Shown here piece after piece: positions 51,508-63,055 of a stretch of 64,000 bases of DNA. The notes under the pieces are model-generated. The model had not been told where the DNA came from. It did not search any database and was given only the letters and a program-made list of their open reading frames with translations. The position numbers and the translations under genes are program-made. How positions within the stretch are numbered: the first letter of the stretch is position 1; every line of letters starts with the position of its first letter. The stretch is from Xestospongia bergquistia (lineage: Eukaryota > Porifera > Demospongiae > Haplosclerida > Petrosiidae). The stretch lies in the NCBI GenBank assembly GCA_963965975.1, contig OZ014413.1:9326101-9390100 (forward strand). The letters run 5' to 3'.

Positions 51508-51611
51508 GTCTTCGCGAGGTAATCCTGGCTGGAGCATCGCCCTAACTTAAAACCAGCCGTACGGGATTCCAGCTCTTAGGGAATGTCGCATTCAGGAACC
51601 GGGAACCACAA
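51508..51611 (-). repeat. Inverted 104-bp piece of the GC-richer core element
   Basis: Exact reverse complement of 40521-40624 (and of 53344-53447) with no mismatch found by eye. Unlike the two full copies, it lies outside the duplicated block and in opposite orientation, so it is an independent insertion or rearrangement. Confidence 0.88.
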
Positions 51612-51761
51612 CAGTGTATATTATTCTTTATAATTATAGTATATAAGCTTGAGGTAGTGTCCAAATTAAACATATTACGTATCTCTAATATTAACACCTT
51701 ATTACATTAGATCATTACTTACATACAAAACAAATTTGATAAGTATTAATATTAAACATAC

Positions 51762-52000
51762 CTGATATATCTATCATATGCACTTGATGATTGTATCTGT
51801 TGATCAGAGTTAGTGGTACTAGATTCTACAAACATTAATAAATAAATGTTAAGCAAAACAGACATGATAACCAACCTACCTTTCTTTGTAATATAAACAT
51901 CATCTTCAGGCAGACATTGTATCTCTTCCTCTCTAATTATGTCACACCTGTAGTAGATTTGATTGATTACTTTCATAAGATCTGGACAATCCACATTCAA
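51762..52000 (-). CDS. Two putative orphan exons of an unrecognised gene
   Basis: Exon 51880-52000 (acceptor AG just right of it, donor GTAGGT) and exon 51762-51825 (acceptor TTTGTAG, donor GTATGT) are separated by a 54-bp intron and join in phase: LNVDCPDLMKVINQIYYRCD, then the acidic REEEIQCLPEDD, YITKK, then a Ser/Gln-rich ESSTTNSDQQIQSSS. Intron size matches the ankyrin genes. The residues resemble no family I know. They could be upstream or alternative exons for ankyrin gene 1, or leftovers of a deleted gene. No start or end exon was found. Confidence 0.35.
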
Positions 52001-52283
52001 CTGTATTATATTATATATATTTTTTATGTATATTATGTATTCTCACTAGTAGTAGTTATTTAATTACATGGCATGGCCATGTAATTATTATTATAACAGT
52101 AATAATAACAAAACTTACCATCATTGTCCAATGACCTATTAGGTGTATTACCCAATAACAGTAGTCTTCAAACATTCATTCTCTAGGTCGAGAGGATATA
52201 GTCTATGTACAAAATCCAAACAATTAAAAATTATTAAATTGTAAACTTACCAAAGGATTACGGCCAGTAAAAATGCTAAATTG

Positions 52284-55063
52284 ATATGGTCAGTCTGAAG
52301 AAAATGATTTTAGGTCATTCAAATATATATGGACATCATAACGACAATAAAGGACAGGGGTCAACTCCCTTCTGGAAGTGGAGATAAAGAAAGAGGTGAG
52401 GCTTCATTTTATCTCTCTTCATTAGGTGTAAGATCTTCAGGTACTTCTAATATTAATTTCTCAATTAATGTACACTGATCTTGTGAAGGGACAATGTCCT
52501 GATATTTGATAGTTTGTTAAGCCTTTGTGACTGATAATATATATTATATAATTATTATATTGAAAACCTGTTTGACTGGTATTTTTAACTTTGTGCTTAT
52601 AACTTATATTTACATGGCTTCTCTTGATGTACTACATTTTTACATTGGACTTTTTTTAAAAGCTTAAACTTATGCCATCACTTCTTATAAAATTGAGACA
52701 TAAAATCATGAATTTCCATTTTTGTATTAACTGTTATATAGACAGTTAGGTTGACCCTATATAATTAGCTAATTATAGCTACAACAAGGTAAGTCGAAAG
52801 CCATTGGCTTAAGAAAGTTATCCAAAGCACTTGAGGAACTAAAGGAGCTGTTATAAATTTAGATAATGAAGAAGAGTGTTTAGGTAATAATTTTTATTTT
52901 TTTAAGCCCCTATAAAATTAAAATAATTATGATAAAAATTATTATAATTAGTAGTGTTGTTCTAGTTGCTTAAATAGGGCTAGTTTTATTCTTGGCTATT
53001 AAAAGTTACAGTATTTTAGTAGTATTAATTTTTTTTAGCAGTCTCATCGATGCTATCGTAATCATGTTCATAGATGTCGTTCGCTCACTGACGCTGGTAA
53101 TCACAAACTAGCCTTAATGATATTCATAGGCGACAAACAGCGCGCCCCACAAGACCATGAAGACAAAATCTGCAGTACATATAAAAGGAAATGAAAACCA
53201 CCTTGGATAGGTTGTGTTGTGGGCCAGCGTTCTGCAATGCATCAGACCTCTGAGATGGTTACCAGCATACTCTACGGAGTATCCGAAAGGCCGACTAGGA
53301 TAGGGCTGGTAGTCTCCCTTTAAACGAGAAGAGGCTGGTGTATTTGTGGTTCCCGGTTCCTGAATGCGACATTCCCTAAGAGCTGGAATCCCGTACGGCT
53401 GGTTTTAAGTTAGGGCGATGCTCCAGCCAGGATTACCTCGCGAAGACGAGGGTTACCAAGCCAGGTGGCGGTCCCAGCTAGCAATAGCAGGGAATCCTGG
53501 AGCCTAAGTGGAAGCCTGAGTGGGTGAGCGAGTAGGAATCGTTTGGGCAACACAACATGTTTTTTTTATTTTTTTAATAAATCTTAACTTTATTATTTAA
53601 ACTACGAGAATGTCAGCCAATCCAAAGTAAAGTAAATGTTGTTGCTAAAAGTCAAAATTAAAGGACATATTGGAAGTTCCTTTAATTTCAGTTCAACATA
53701 ACACTAACTATATAATAAATATTTGGTGACAACATCCATAATGTCTCACTGACTGAAGATCTTCTTGTGCTATCATTACAACACTGTCAATATTATAGTT
53801 TTCAACAGATCCTGGATAATAAGTTCCACCATTGAGTCAGTAAGCTTGTTTGGAATAACAAAACATATCCTTTTTAAATGTAATAGAAATATGTTTATAA
53901 TACTTCAGAACATTTTCAACTTTTGATGTTTAATTTTACAATATTAATTGATCAATTTTTAGAATTACTTTGCATTTGTCTAAATTGTAATAACTGTTTA
54001 TTTGCCACTTGAATTGTGGATAAGATATTAAAGCTACTTTTTCTCTAACCAGGATAATATAGATTGTGTGTAAAATAGCAACATTATTCTATATTTCTGA
54101 ATATCTTCCAATAATCCATATCAACTAAATTGCAAAACCAGCAGTCACACTCTACACTCTCAAAACATAAATCAAAGATTGTCTTTTGCATTAACTTTGG
54201 CCTGTACTAGTGTACTCACAGTTGCTCACACCTACTGCAATATCAACTGTGCCTCATTTCAAGCACAGGGTATATTGTAGAACTATTGCCTCATTGTTCT
54301 ATTGTATTTCTGAGTCTGCATGAGCATTTTTCCAACCATTTTCAGCAATTATAAACAACAATAGATTGAACAGTTGCATATTAATATATACATTACAAAT
54401 AAGTGAAACTAGCCTATGTATGTAGGAGACAGCTATCATAGAGTATAGAGTACTAGCTCAATGGACTCAGATCTGCCAGCGTTAGCTTTAAAATTCTATA
54501 TTTTAAATGTATCAATCATTTCATGCATCCATTTTGGTTCTAATTAAAGTTTGTTGAAAAACTTTACATTTCGTAAATGTTAGCCATTAATGAAAATTGT
54601 AGATTTGTCATTCAGACATGTTATTGTTTTAAATGTGAATCTACTGCTCATAGTATATACCATTATGTGTCATTTAGTTTTACTATACAGAGAGTAAGCT
54701 CTTTGATTTGGAGAGTGACACCCATTATACATTCTTTCTGATCTGTATGTATCCCATCCAGTTTCTTGATATCCTGTACAAGTAGTTGGAGGCAAACAAT
54801 ACTCTATACTCTATACTAGTAAAAGTTTGAGATAATTAACTCACTATAGCCAGCTCTCTAGTACAGTCTGACTTGTTGAAGTTCACTATCAAATAGTTAA
54901 CAGTCTTTCCTCGTTGTCTCTGTTGATTGATTGTTACTGTTATGTCATGCATATAGATATTTTTTATCTTTATTTCTATAATTTCAGTCCCATGTCTAGT
55001 ATAAGAACATGGACATGTGTCTAGGGATAGTGTATGGTCATGCCCATTCAGGGTTTTAATCTG
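52284..55063. repeat. Segmental duplication, copy 2
   Basis: Collinear with 39458-42190 at high but imperfect identity. It holds the second full GC-richer core. A roughly 60-bp stretch near 54043-54110 is specific to this copy. Similarity to copy 1 then jumps to 44224 onward, leading straight into the 3' flank of the ankyrin gene. No gene recognised. Confidence 0.93.
53083..53563. other. GC-richer conserved core element, copy 2 (unknown: structured RNA gene or repeat element)
   Basis: Base-for-base the same as 40260-40740 in my reading. The boundaries of identity are sharp: the 60 bp before it carry about six differences between copies, and the T run after it differs in length. It shares the hairpins described for copy 1. 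With the inverted piece at 51508-51611 it could form a 104-bp duplex if both lay in one transcript. Confidence 0.6.
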
Positions 55064-55467
55064 ATTATAAGTATTTATTATATATCTCTTCTTCTATCAT
55101 TTAATGTTTACCAGTCAGAAAAGCCATTATCAAGTCTATATAGCAATTGCAGTATTATAATCAATAAAATCGTGTCCTATCATTAGCATGATGTTGTTGT
55201 ATATAGAAACCTTTTATACAATATTTCAACATATATAATGTCATAGTTTTATCATTCGTATATAAGAAAACATGCAATAAACATTTGTTTATTATATTAT
55301 ATATTTATTTTGCAATAAACATTTGTTTATTATATTATATATTTATTTTATGCATTGATATAATTATACATAGATATAATTAAAAGCCTTAATATTACAC
55401 TATTTTTGTGATAATTATTATTTTGTGATTTTGCCAAACACAAAACAAAACATGTTAATAATAACAA

Positions 55468-58387
55468 TTATTTGTTTACAATATTCTTTTTTGTAACATT
55501 ATCTTTTCTTTGTGTCTTCTTCAACTTCTTTCTTAAAATATGCAATGGTACCTGGATCAATGTAGAGTTATGTTGTTGAAGTTGTGTCTGTTCCAAAATT
55601 GTCAATTTGTCATTTCTGTTCTCTTTCTTCTTTGTATCTTTAAAAGTATGAAATGGTTGTTTAATAGATTTTATTAAATGATATTGGAAAGACTGCTTTA
55701 GTGATGAGGAGTGGATAGTTGAGTGTGGAAGGACATCTTGTTCAACTACAGACTCTGTTGTCTTTATATTTTGTAGTTGTTTATTAGGTTCTTCTGTCTG
55801 TTGATCAGGTATTAAAATATCAGAGCTGGTAATTTCTATTGGTTGGTTTATTGAATGGTCTAATTCTTTACAAGAACTACTACTGGGATCAATGTACTTT
55901 TCTAATAAATGAGCTATTTCAAGATGATCATTCTGACTAGCAACTGTTGATGCTGTCCAACATTCTTGGTCTTGAAGATTAGGATCAGCATTTTCTTTGA
56001 GAAGAAGCTCAACAACTCGATAATGGCCATTCTGACTGGCAAACATTAAAGCAGTCCAACCATTTTGTGCTTGAAGATTGGGATCAGCATTTTCTTTAAG
56101 AAGAAGCTCAACAACTTGGTGATCACCAATATGACTGGCAAAAATTAAGGCAGTCCAACCTTCTTGGTCCTGAAGATTTGGATCAGCTTTTTCTTTGAGA
56201 AGAAGCTCGATGACTTGGTAATGGCCATTCACACTTGCGAATGTCAATGCAGTTGAACCTTTTTGTGTTTGAAGATTAGGATCTGCATTTTGTTTAAGAA
56301 GAAACTCAACAACTTGGTAATGGCCATCCAGACTGGCAAACATTAAAGCAGTCAAACCATTATGATCCTGAAGATTAGGATTAGCACTTTCTTTGAGAAG
56401 AAGGTCAACGACTCGGTAATGACCATTCACACTTGCAAAAATTAATGAAGTCCAACCTTCTTGTGTTTGAATATTAGGATCAGCAATTGCTTTGAGAAGA
56501 AGCTCAACAACTTGGTAATGGCCATTTCCACTTGCAAATATTAATGAAGTCCAACCTTCTTGTGTTTGAATATTAGGATCAGCATTTTCTTTATTGAGAA
56601 GAAGCTCAACAACTTGGTAATGGCCATTTCCACTTGCAAATATTAATGCAGTCAAACCTTCTAGTGTTTGAAGACTGGGATCAGTGTTTTCTTGGAGAAG
56701 AAGCTGAACAACTTGGTAATGACCATTCTTACTGGCAAACATTAAAGCAGTCCAACCTTCTTGGTCTTGAAGATTAAGATCAGCATTTTCTTTAAGTAGA
56801 AGCTCAACAACTTGGTAATGGTCGTTCTGACTTGCAAACATTAGTGCTGTTCCTCCCCCTTTATTCTGGTAGTCAATATTGGCTCCTAACTCCAGTAGTA
56901 TTGTAACAATATTATTATCACCAGCTTTTGCTGCTTGAAGTAGTGATTGTTCAAAGGTAAATGTTACATCCTCTTCTTCCATTAAGATGGGTTGCTCATT
57001 TATTATTATTTTGAAAATACCAACTTGATGCATAAACTCTGTTTTTTCAGTAGCCAGTTGTATGAGAAGTTGTGATTGTGAGCGAGGTGCAAGAAAACTA
57101 ACACAAATACATCCTTGTTTGATGTAAATATGACTAAAAACATTGTCCATCATAGGAAAAAGGTAATTTATAAGCTTACGAAAAATGTCTAATGTCATTC
57201 TCCCACATCTTCTTTGTAATTTGATCTCTACTTTGCAAGTCGTCTCAGTAATTTCATGATTTGGTATCAGTGCTTCTTCAATAGCACTCTGGATGTGTTG
57301 TAGTTCAGACGATTTATCAAATACTTCAAGTTCTTCCAAATACTTGGCAAATTCAGTTTGTAGGTCACTTTCAGGGAGGAATGTATTAACAATGCTCTCT
57401 ATTAATTCACAGTTACTAAGAAAGCAGTAGTAAGGCTCTATTTCAACAAACAATTCATCAATGGTTGTAACTTCAATCAATTTGTCCAGTTCCTTTTCTT
57501 CAGATAGCCAGGGTAGTAATTTAATATGTCTTGCTATGTCAATTAATTTACATTTATTAATTTTTACCATCTCTTCAAGATGACTTAACATTTTACATAC
57601 TAAAGATGTAAATTTGTCTACAAGTCTTTTCAGCTCTGTTGCAACTTGATCTTTAGAACTAATTTCTATTATTTTCTTGTTCATTTTGATGTGTTCATCT
57701 GCTACTGTAGCACTGGATTGATTGTCATCTTTTTTCAGTGCACTATCAATTAATTTAACATCTTTACTGTGTGTACCTAAATAATACAGATAACGACGCT
57801 CATAACCATCTTTAATAAATCCAATGCACTCACCTTGATTGGAATCTACTGGTTTTATTTCAGTTTCACTATGGCTCCCTAGGGTTTGACAATGCTGTGC
57901 TGAATGAATATTGCCTTGTTTGTGTTGTTTACTTTCTTTATCATCAGTTTCAGTTAATGTGTCATCTTGATTGTATGTACCTACAACAGAATAAGATACT
58001 CATATAAATATATCTTTTCATCATTATACTCTCACCTTGATAGTAATCTACTGGTGGTATGGTAGTAATAAGGTTTTCTTGTACTTTTGAGACTAGATAG
58101 TGTTCATTAGCTTTTGATAGGGCAACAATTACTTTAGCCCAGGTAGCATAAGAGTCAACTCTGAGCCACTTTGAGAAGAGAGCTAATTTTCGAAGATCAG
58201 TTGATGAGTAATCATTTTCAATCTTCTTTATCATTGTAGATGATATCTTTGGTAGAAAAATAGCAAATTTTTGCCACTCTACTAATGGTTCAAGTAGTTC
58301 CATTAGTTCAGACTCAGTAGGTCTGTTAGACAGTCTAGGACTATCTACTGGTAGAGTAGTAGTACATCTTGTAGGATTGTCAGACAT
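55468..58387 (-). CDS. Death-domain/ankyrin protein 2, 3 exons, 935 aa, intact
   Basis: Exons 58036-58387, 57834-57980 and 55468-57776; both junctions are phase 1 and the introns are 55 and 57 bp. Residues about 30-105 are a Death domain (LLEPLVEWQKFAIFLP, MIKKIENDY, TWAKVIVAL). Exon 2 adds a 49-residue polar linker. Residues about 208-432 are a conserved alpha/beta region (KLLPWLSEEKELDKLIEV, RKLINYLFPMMDNVFSHIYI, GIFKIIINEQPI) that I cannot assign. From about 440 come roughly 11 ankyrin repeats. One has an extra Asn (LLLNKENADPN, a 3-bp insertion). A capping repeat (LLEKYIDPSSSS), an acidic linker and a Lys-rich C-terminus follow. No nucleotide-binding, protease or membrane domain is seen. 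Death-domain plus ankyrin architecture suggests an intracellular scaffold or receptor, possibly immune; partners are unknown. Confidence 0.9.
57834..57980 (-). other. Symmetric 147-bp cassette exon of ankyrin gene 2
   Basis: Phase 1-1, so inclusion or loss keeps the frame. It encodes a polar linker ending KPVDSNQ. Its 3' end resembles the end of exon 1 (CCAGTAGATTxCxATCAAG before the donor), and it is missing from gene 1. Confidence 0.75.
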
Positions 58388-58447
58388 ACTGGAAACACAC
58401 TATATGGCTATAGCTGTTAGTTTCTTGATAAACCTGAAACACTTTCA

Positions 58448-59210
58448 ATATCCATATATGGTTGTTATTATCATAACTGTGCATCGTAGTACTATGAGGA
58501 ATGATATACACTAAATAGCAAATGCAAATCTACCTCCTATTATTAGAACTATAACTAAAGTGACAGCTGTCACACTCACATAGAATAGATCAGCTATATA
58601 GTGCTGCCCCCTTTTGTCATGTTCCAAATGAAGCATTCATAATATTGTCAATATATCAAAGATGATCCATATAATCCTGAATATAATACTCTCACAGATA
58701 ACATGTATATAAAAAAGTAGTTTATGTATATCATATGGCACTAAATTATATTATTGAATAAATATTGACTATGAAACAGCTTATAAATATGAAAATGTAA
58801 ATAAGTCTAGTATATCCTTATATGGTCATCATTATAAATGGCTCACGGTATTCTAAAATTAGAATATCCTGTTGTTAATTGTGAGTTTGTAGTATTATGA
58901 AGAATAACAATCACTGTACGACCAACACTCATCTATCTTCTGTAGTCACAACTATAGATAAAGTGACAGTTGTCACATTCACATAGTACATGCCAGCTAC
59001 AAAGTACTGCCCCATTTGTCATGTACCAAAAGAAGTATTCATAATATTGTCAACATATCAAAGATGGTCCATATAATACTGAATATAATACTTTCACAGA
59101 TAACATGTGTATTATAAAGTAGTGCATATATATTTTATGTACTAAATTATATTAGTGAATAACTACTGATTATGAAACAGCTTACTAATATGAAAATGAA
59201 CATAATTCTA
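58448..59210. repeat. Tandem duplication of ankyrin gene 2 upstream region, units of about 364-398 bp
   Basis: Copies at about 58448-58811 and 58812-59210 share the same ordered blocks: GTGACAGCTGTCACACTCAC against GTGACAGTTGTCACATTCAC, ATAATATTGTCAAxATATCA, and ATGAAACAGCTTA. The first part also matches the flank upstream of ankyrin gene 1. Both contain the palindromic GTGACAGCTGTCAC-type motif. Confidence 0.88.
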
Positions 59211-59236
59211 GTTGCAATAACTGATTTATTATCAGT

Positions 59237-59331
59237 ATGTTTGGCAATCCTACAAGATGTACTACTACTCTACCAGTAGATAGTTCTAAACTGTCTAATA
59301 GACCTACTGAGTCTGAATTAATGGAACTACT
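59237..59331 (+). pseudogene. Inverted fragment of the Death-domain first exon
   Basis: ATG at 59237 starts the same N-terminus as the ankyrin genes (NPTRCTTTLPVDSS, RPTESELMELL) but on the + strand. Similarity ends at ACTACT and is followed by ATT repeats and a stop. It diverges head to head from ankyrin gene 2 across the duplicated upstream region. Confidence 0.88.
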
Positions 59332-60299
59332 ATTATTATTCATACTTTTCTATAAAGAATAATGTTAAGATACATACTTTATAATTATTTTCATGATTAT
59401 CAGTTTTGCTAAACAACTGCTCAAAATCTTCTTTCATTAATTAAACTCTGTGACTACTGTGATTAATGCTGTTATATGTTTTCTATGTACTTGTGTATAT
59501 TGTTATAATATATAAAAAGCATTTAAATAAAGTATGGTCCAACTCATGAGAATGCAAGCCACATAAGACAGCCTTTATATTAAATCTATATATAATGTGT
59601 GTATGTTATAATGTTATTATAACAGACTTGGGAATGTATTAATGATAGAGATGATTGTAATAATAACAGAAAGTAAAAGTATTCAATGTGATCTTTATAC
59701 AATTATATTATATAAACACTTATAAAATGATAGTATGCAATAAATGAAATTGAAACTAAATTAATAAGTGATTCTCAAGACACCAACAAGTATTTATGTC
59801 TACAACATTTTTTGTATTTGTTTAATTGTCTATTGTGACTACATAATTATTTTTATATCTATATATTTACTGTTAACCTTTTTTCTGTTTGTCTGTCCAT
59901 TATCCATCCAATGATTTGTTTTCTGTTTACATTTTCAGACAATAATTTTATTTACAGTATCTACTTTCCATTTATATTTGTATCTGTCCAATTATCATTA
60001 ATCCACTAGCAAATTTGACTGTGTGTAAATGTAGCTCTAATTCTTTTTGTATCCTCCATTTTATCCAACACTTTATATATATCCATTTGTATAAACAATT
60101 GTACTCTTCTGTGTATCCAGTTTTCTTAGTTGGTCATCCATATTTCTACACACACACACACACACAAATATATATATTTCATTCATCAATATACACACAT
60201 TGCTCGGTTTACAGTAGTTCTTTCAGCCATTTCTATTCATTTCATTAAATGTCAAAAAAATTTCCACCCTCACTCATCAACAAAAGATAAAAGAAATTA
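59332..60299. other. Intergenic, AT-rich, no gene seen
   Basis: Parts resemble 50460-50980 and MMTAG2 intron 7 style sequence (TATCCATTTG, TCCATT). A short (CA)n tract lies near 60150-60166. Degenerate duplication-unit flank. Confidence 0.5.
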
Positions 60300-60415
60300 A
60301 ATTAATTAGGAAGAAAGAGGAGATATAAAGAAATACCGACATGATGTTACAACAGACATACCTAATGATTCCTCCTCTATAGACAAAAGAAAAAGGCAAG
60401 AGAGAAGGAAGACAA
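60300..60415 (+). pseudogene. Second decayed copy of MMTAG2 exon 8
   Basis: Aligns to the middle of exon 8 (GAxATATxxxAAAGAxAxAC, CATGATxTxACAxCAGACA, TACCTAxTGAxTCCTCCTCxA). It is shortened and shifted out of frame. Confidence 0.7.
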
Positions 60416-60637
60416 CTTTACATATAACAACAAAATGAAGCAATTTCAAATTTACACATAACAAATCATATTAACAACAATAATTATTTGTTTACAATAT
60501 TCTTTGTTGTAACATTATCTTTTCTTTGTGTCTTTTTTGACTTCTTTCTTGAAATAGATAATGGTAGCTGGATCAATGTAGAGTTATGTTGTTGTCGAGG
60601 TTGTTCCTGTTCATAAATTGTTGATTTGTTATTTCAG

Positions 60638-61055
60638 TACAGTATCATACAGTGATAGTCAGTAAGTACAGTATTATACAGTAATAATAGACAATAATAG
60701 TCAGTAAGTACATTATTATACAGTAATAATAGACAATAATAGTCAGTAAGTACATTATTATACAGTAATAATAGACAATAATAGTCAGTAAGTACATTAT
60801 TATACAGTAATAATAGACAGTAATAGTCAGTAAGTACAGTATTATACAGTAATAATAGACAGTAATAGTCAGTAAGTACAGTATTATACAGTAATATTAT
60901 ACAGTAATAGTCAGTAAGTACATTATTATAAAGTAATAATATACAGTAATAGTCAGTAAGTACAGTATTATACAGTAATAATAGACACTAATAGTCAGTA
61001 AGTACATTATTACACAGTAATAATAGACAGTAATAGTCAGTAAGTACAGTATTAT
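60638..61055. repeat. 42-bp minisatellite, about 10 copies
   Basis: Unit AGTCAGTAAGTACATTATTA plus TACAGTAATAATAGACAATA plus AT. It begins exactly where the ankyrin tail breaks off. Confidence 0.93.
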
Positions 61056-61744
61056 AATAAGTAGATTGAGAAACATAACATGTAATTTAAATAATAACCG
61101 TGAACCTATTCCTAACACCTCCCACTTTTTATATCTGTTTACATTGTGTAACAACTTTATAACTAAGCACAGTACAACTCAATTTTATTTATTGCATTAT
61201 ATGGACCCATTCCAGCTCAGAAAGCTCTTCTACAGTGAAATACACACATCATGATCTTGTTATTCTTGCTGCATTACATTAACTAATTTGAGAAGAGTAT
61301 AATACAATTGTTATTGTAACATGTATACATGGATGGGACATGATGAGAGAATATGAATTTATAATAATTACAAAAATTCTAAAGACTTAGTTTCTTCATC
61401 AAATGTGTGTTATGTTCAGAGAGAATTATGTAAACAATGTGTAATTGTAGGGTGAGTTTGTAGTACTTATAACAATAATTTCATACCTATATACATCATT
61501 CTCACACATCACTTTTTAGTGAACCTTGATGTCTCATAACAGAAATCTATATTGGAACAATGAGGAGGAGACAACTAACAGGAGCAAAAAAATTATGGGC
61601 ATCAAGAAACTATTCTAACTTGTAACCTGTTGTACAAATGGCAAGATGTGAAAAAATCATCTTTTGTGCATTAATGGAAGGTATGTATAATTGACAGTTT
61701 TAATTATCATTATAGTTGCCAACATTATGTTTATAGTATTATTA
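61056..61744. other. Unassigned sequence inside the interrupted ankyrin remnant
   Basis: About 690 bp, AT-rich. No gene or terminal repeats recognised. Confidence 0.4.
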
Positions 61745-62400
61745 TATTTGAAGAGACAGCTTTAGAGATGCGGAGTGGATAGTTGAGTGCGGAAGAACAT
61801 CTTGTTCAAATACAGACTCTGCATGTTGTCTGTATACTTTGTAGTTGTTTGCTAAATTCCTCCATCTTTTGGCCAGGTATTAAAATAGCAGAAATGGTAG
61901 TTTTTATTGATTTGTTCATTGATTGATCTAATTCTTTACAAGAATTACTACTAGGATCAATGTACTTTTCTAATAAATGAGCTATTTCAAAATGACCATT
62001 CTGACAAGCAATTGTTGATGCTGTCCAACCTTTTTTCTCTATTTCAAATAACCACTTTGTCTTTGAAGATTATGATCAGCATTTTCTTTGACCAACTCAA
62101 TGACTCAGAAATAGCTATGAGTGGCAAACATCAAAGGATTCACACCATCTTGTTGCATGTGATAATACAGCTGTTTTCTTGTGTTTGAAGATTAGGATTA
62201 GCCTTTCCTTGAGAAGAAGCTAAACAACTTGGTAATAGCCATTCTCACTGGCAAGAATATTGTTTATAGATAGTGTTTGTACATCCTCCATCATTTTATA
62301 CATGTATCCATTCATTATATGATTAACAAGTTGATTGTCCAATCACTAATTTATTTAATGTGAAATTTTGTTACCTATTATTACCTTCATATCTCAACAG

Positions 62401-62610
62401 AAAAATACAAAAAAGAGAAAAGTATGAAAAAAATACAAAGACAGGGATATTTTGAAGAAACAATCACATAAGACATACCAATGACTCTTCCTCTGTAGAT
62501 GAAAGAAGTAGACAAGAGTCAAAGAAGATATTATTACAAGCATCATTATTCTTATCATCAAACTGATAGAGATAGGAAAAGTAGAAGACATGACAGTGAC
62601 AACAACTGAT
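62401..62610 (+). pseudogene. Third decayed copy of MMTAG2 exon 8 (with intron 7 remnant upstream)
   Basis: Preceded by a CTCAACAG acceptor. Aligns through exon 8 to the end (ACATGACAGTGACAAC then TGA). An early frameshift and internal stops show it is not functional. Upstream, 62270-62400 has the TCCATTCATT style of MMTAG2 intron 7. Confidence 0.82.
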
Positions 62611-63055
62611 TATGATCATTACATCTCACTATCTATAAAGCATAAAATTATTGATTACACTATATTCTATATATTTTGTTAACAATACTCTCATTATGTA
62701 CTGTAGTTAAAAATAAACAGTAAAACAGTGACTGAGTATCTTATGTATTCTAGTAAACTCAAGACACATAAGATAGAACTGATGTAAATTTTATCATATA
62801 TCATATAATATTGTCCATAGCAATTGCAAATGTATAGGAAATAATATCATGTTCTATCATCAATATCATGACGTTTTATTTAGAAACCTAACATTATATT
62901 ACAGTACAATGCAATATAATTTATTACATGCCAAAAAGTAATTTTTATAAAATGACGTTTTTCTTTGCATTGATGGAAGACAGATATAATTAACAATCAT
63001 AACATTATACATTGGCTTTTACCAAACACATAACAACACATATTAACAATAACAA
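62611..63055. other. 3' flank of ankyrin gene 3
   Basis: Resembles the flanks after the other ankyrin genes (ATTGCAAATGT, ATCATGTTCTATCAT, CAAACACATAACAACACAT). No gene. Confidence 0.6.

Larger units (their letters stand above)
60484..62260 (-). pseudogene. Ankyrin gene remnant split by a 1.1-kb interruption
   Basis: 60484-60637 matches the end of the ankyrin-gene tail, and 61745-62260 matches the rest of the tail plus a few scrambled repeats (stops and frameshifts). Between them lies unrelated sequence (60638-61744), and about 70 bp of the tail present in the gene at 63056 are missing at the break, so this was an insertion with deletion or a rearrangement. Confidence 0.82.
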
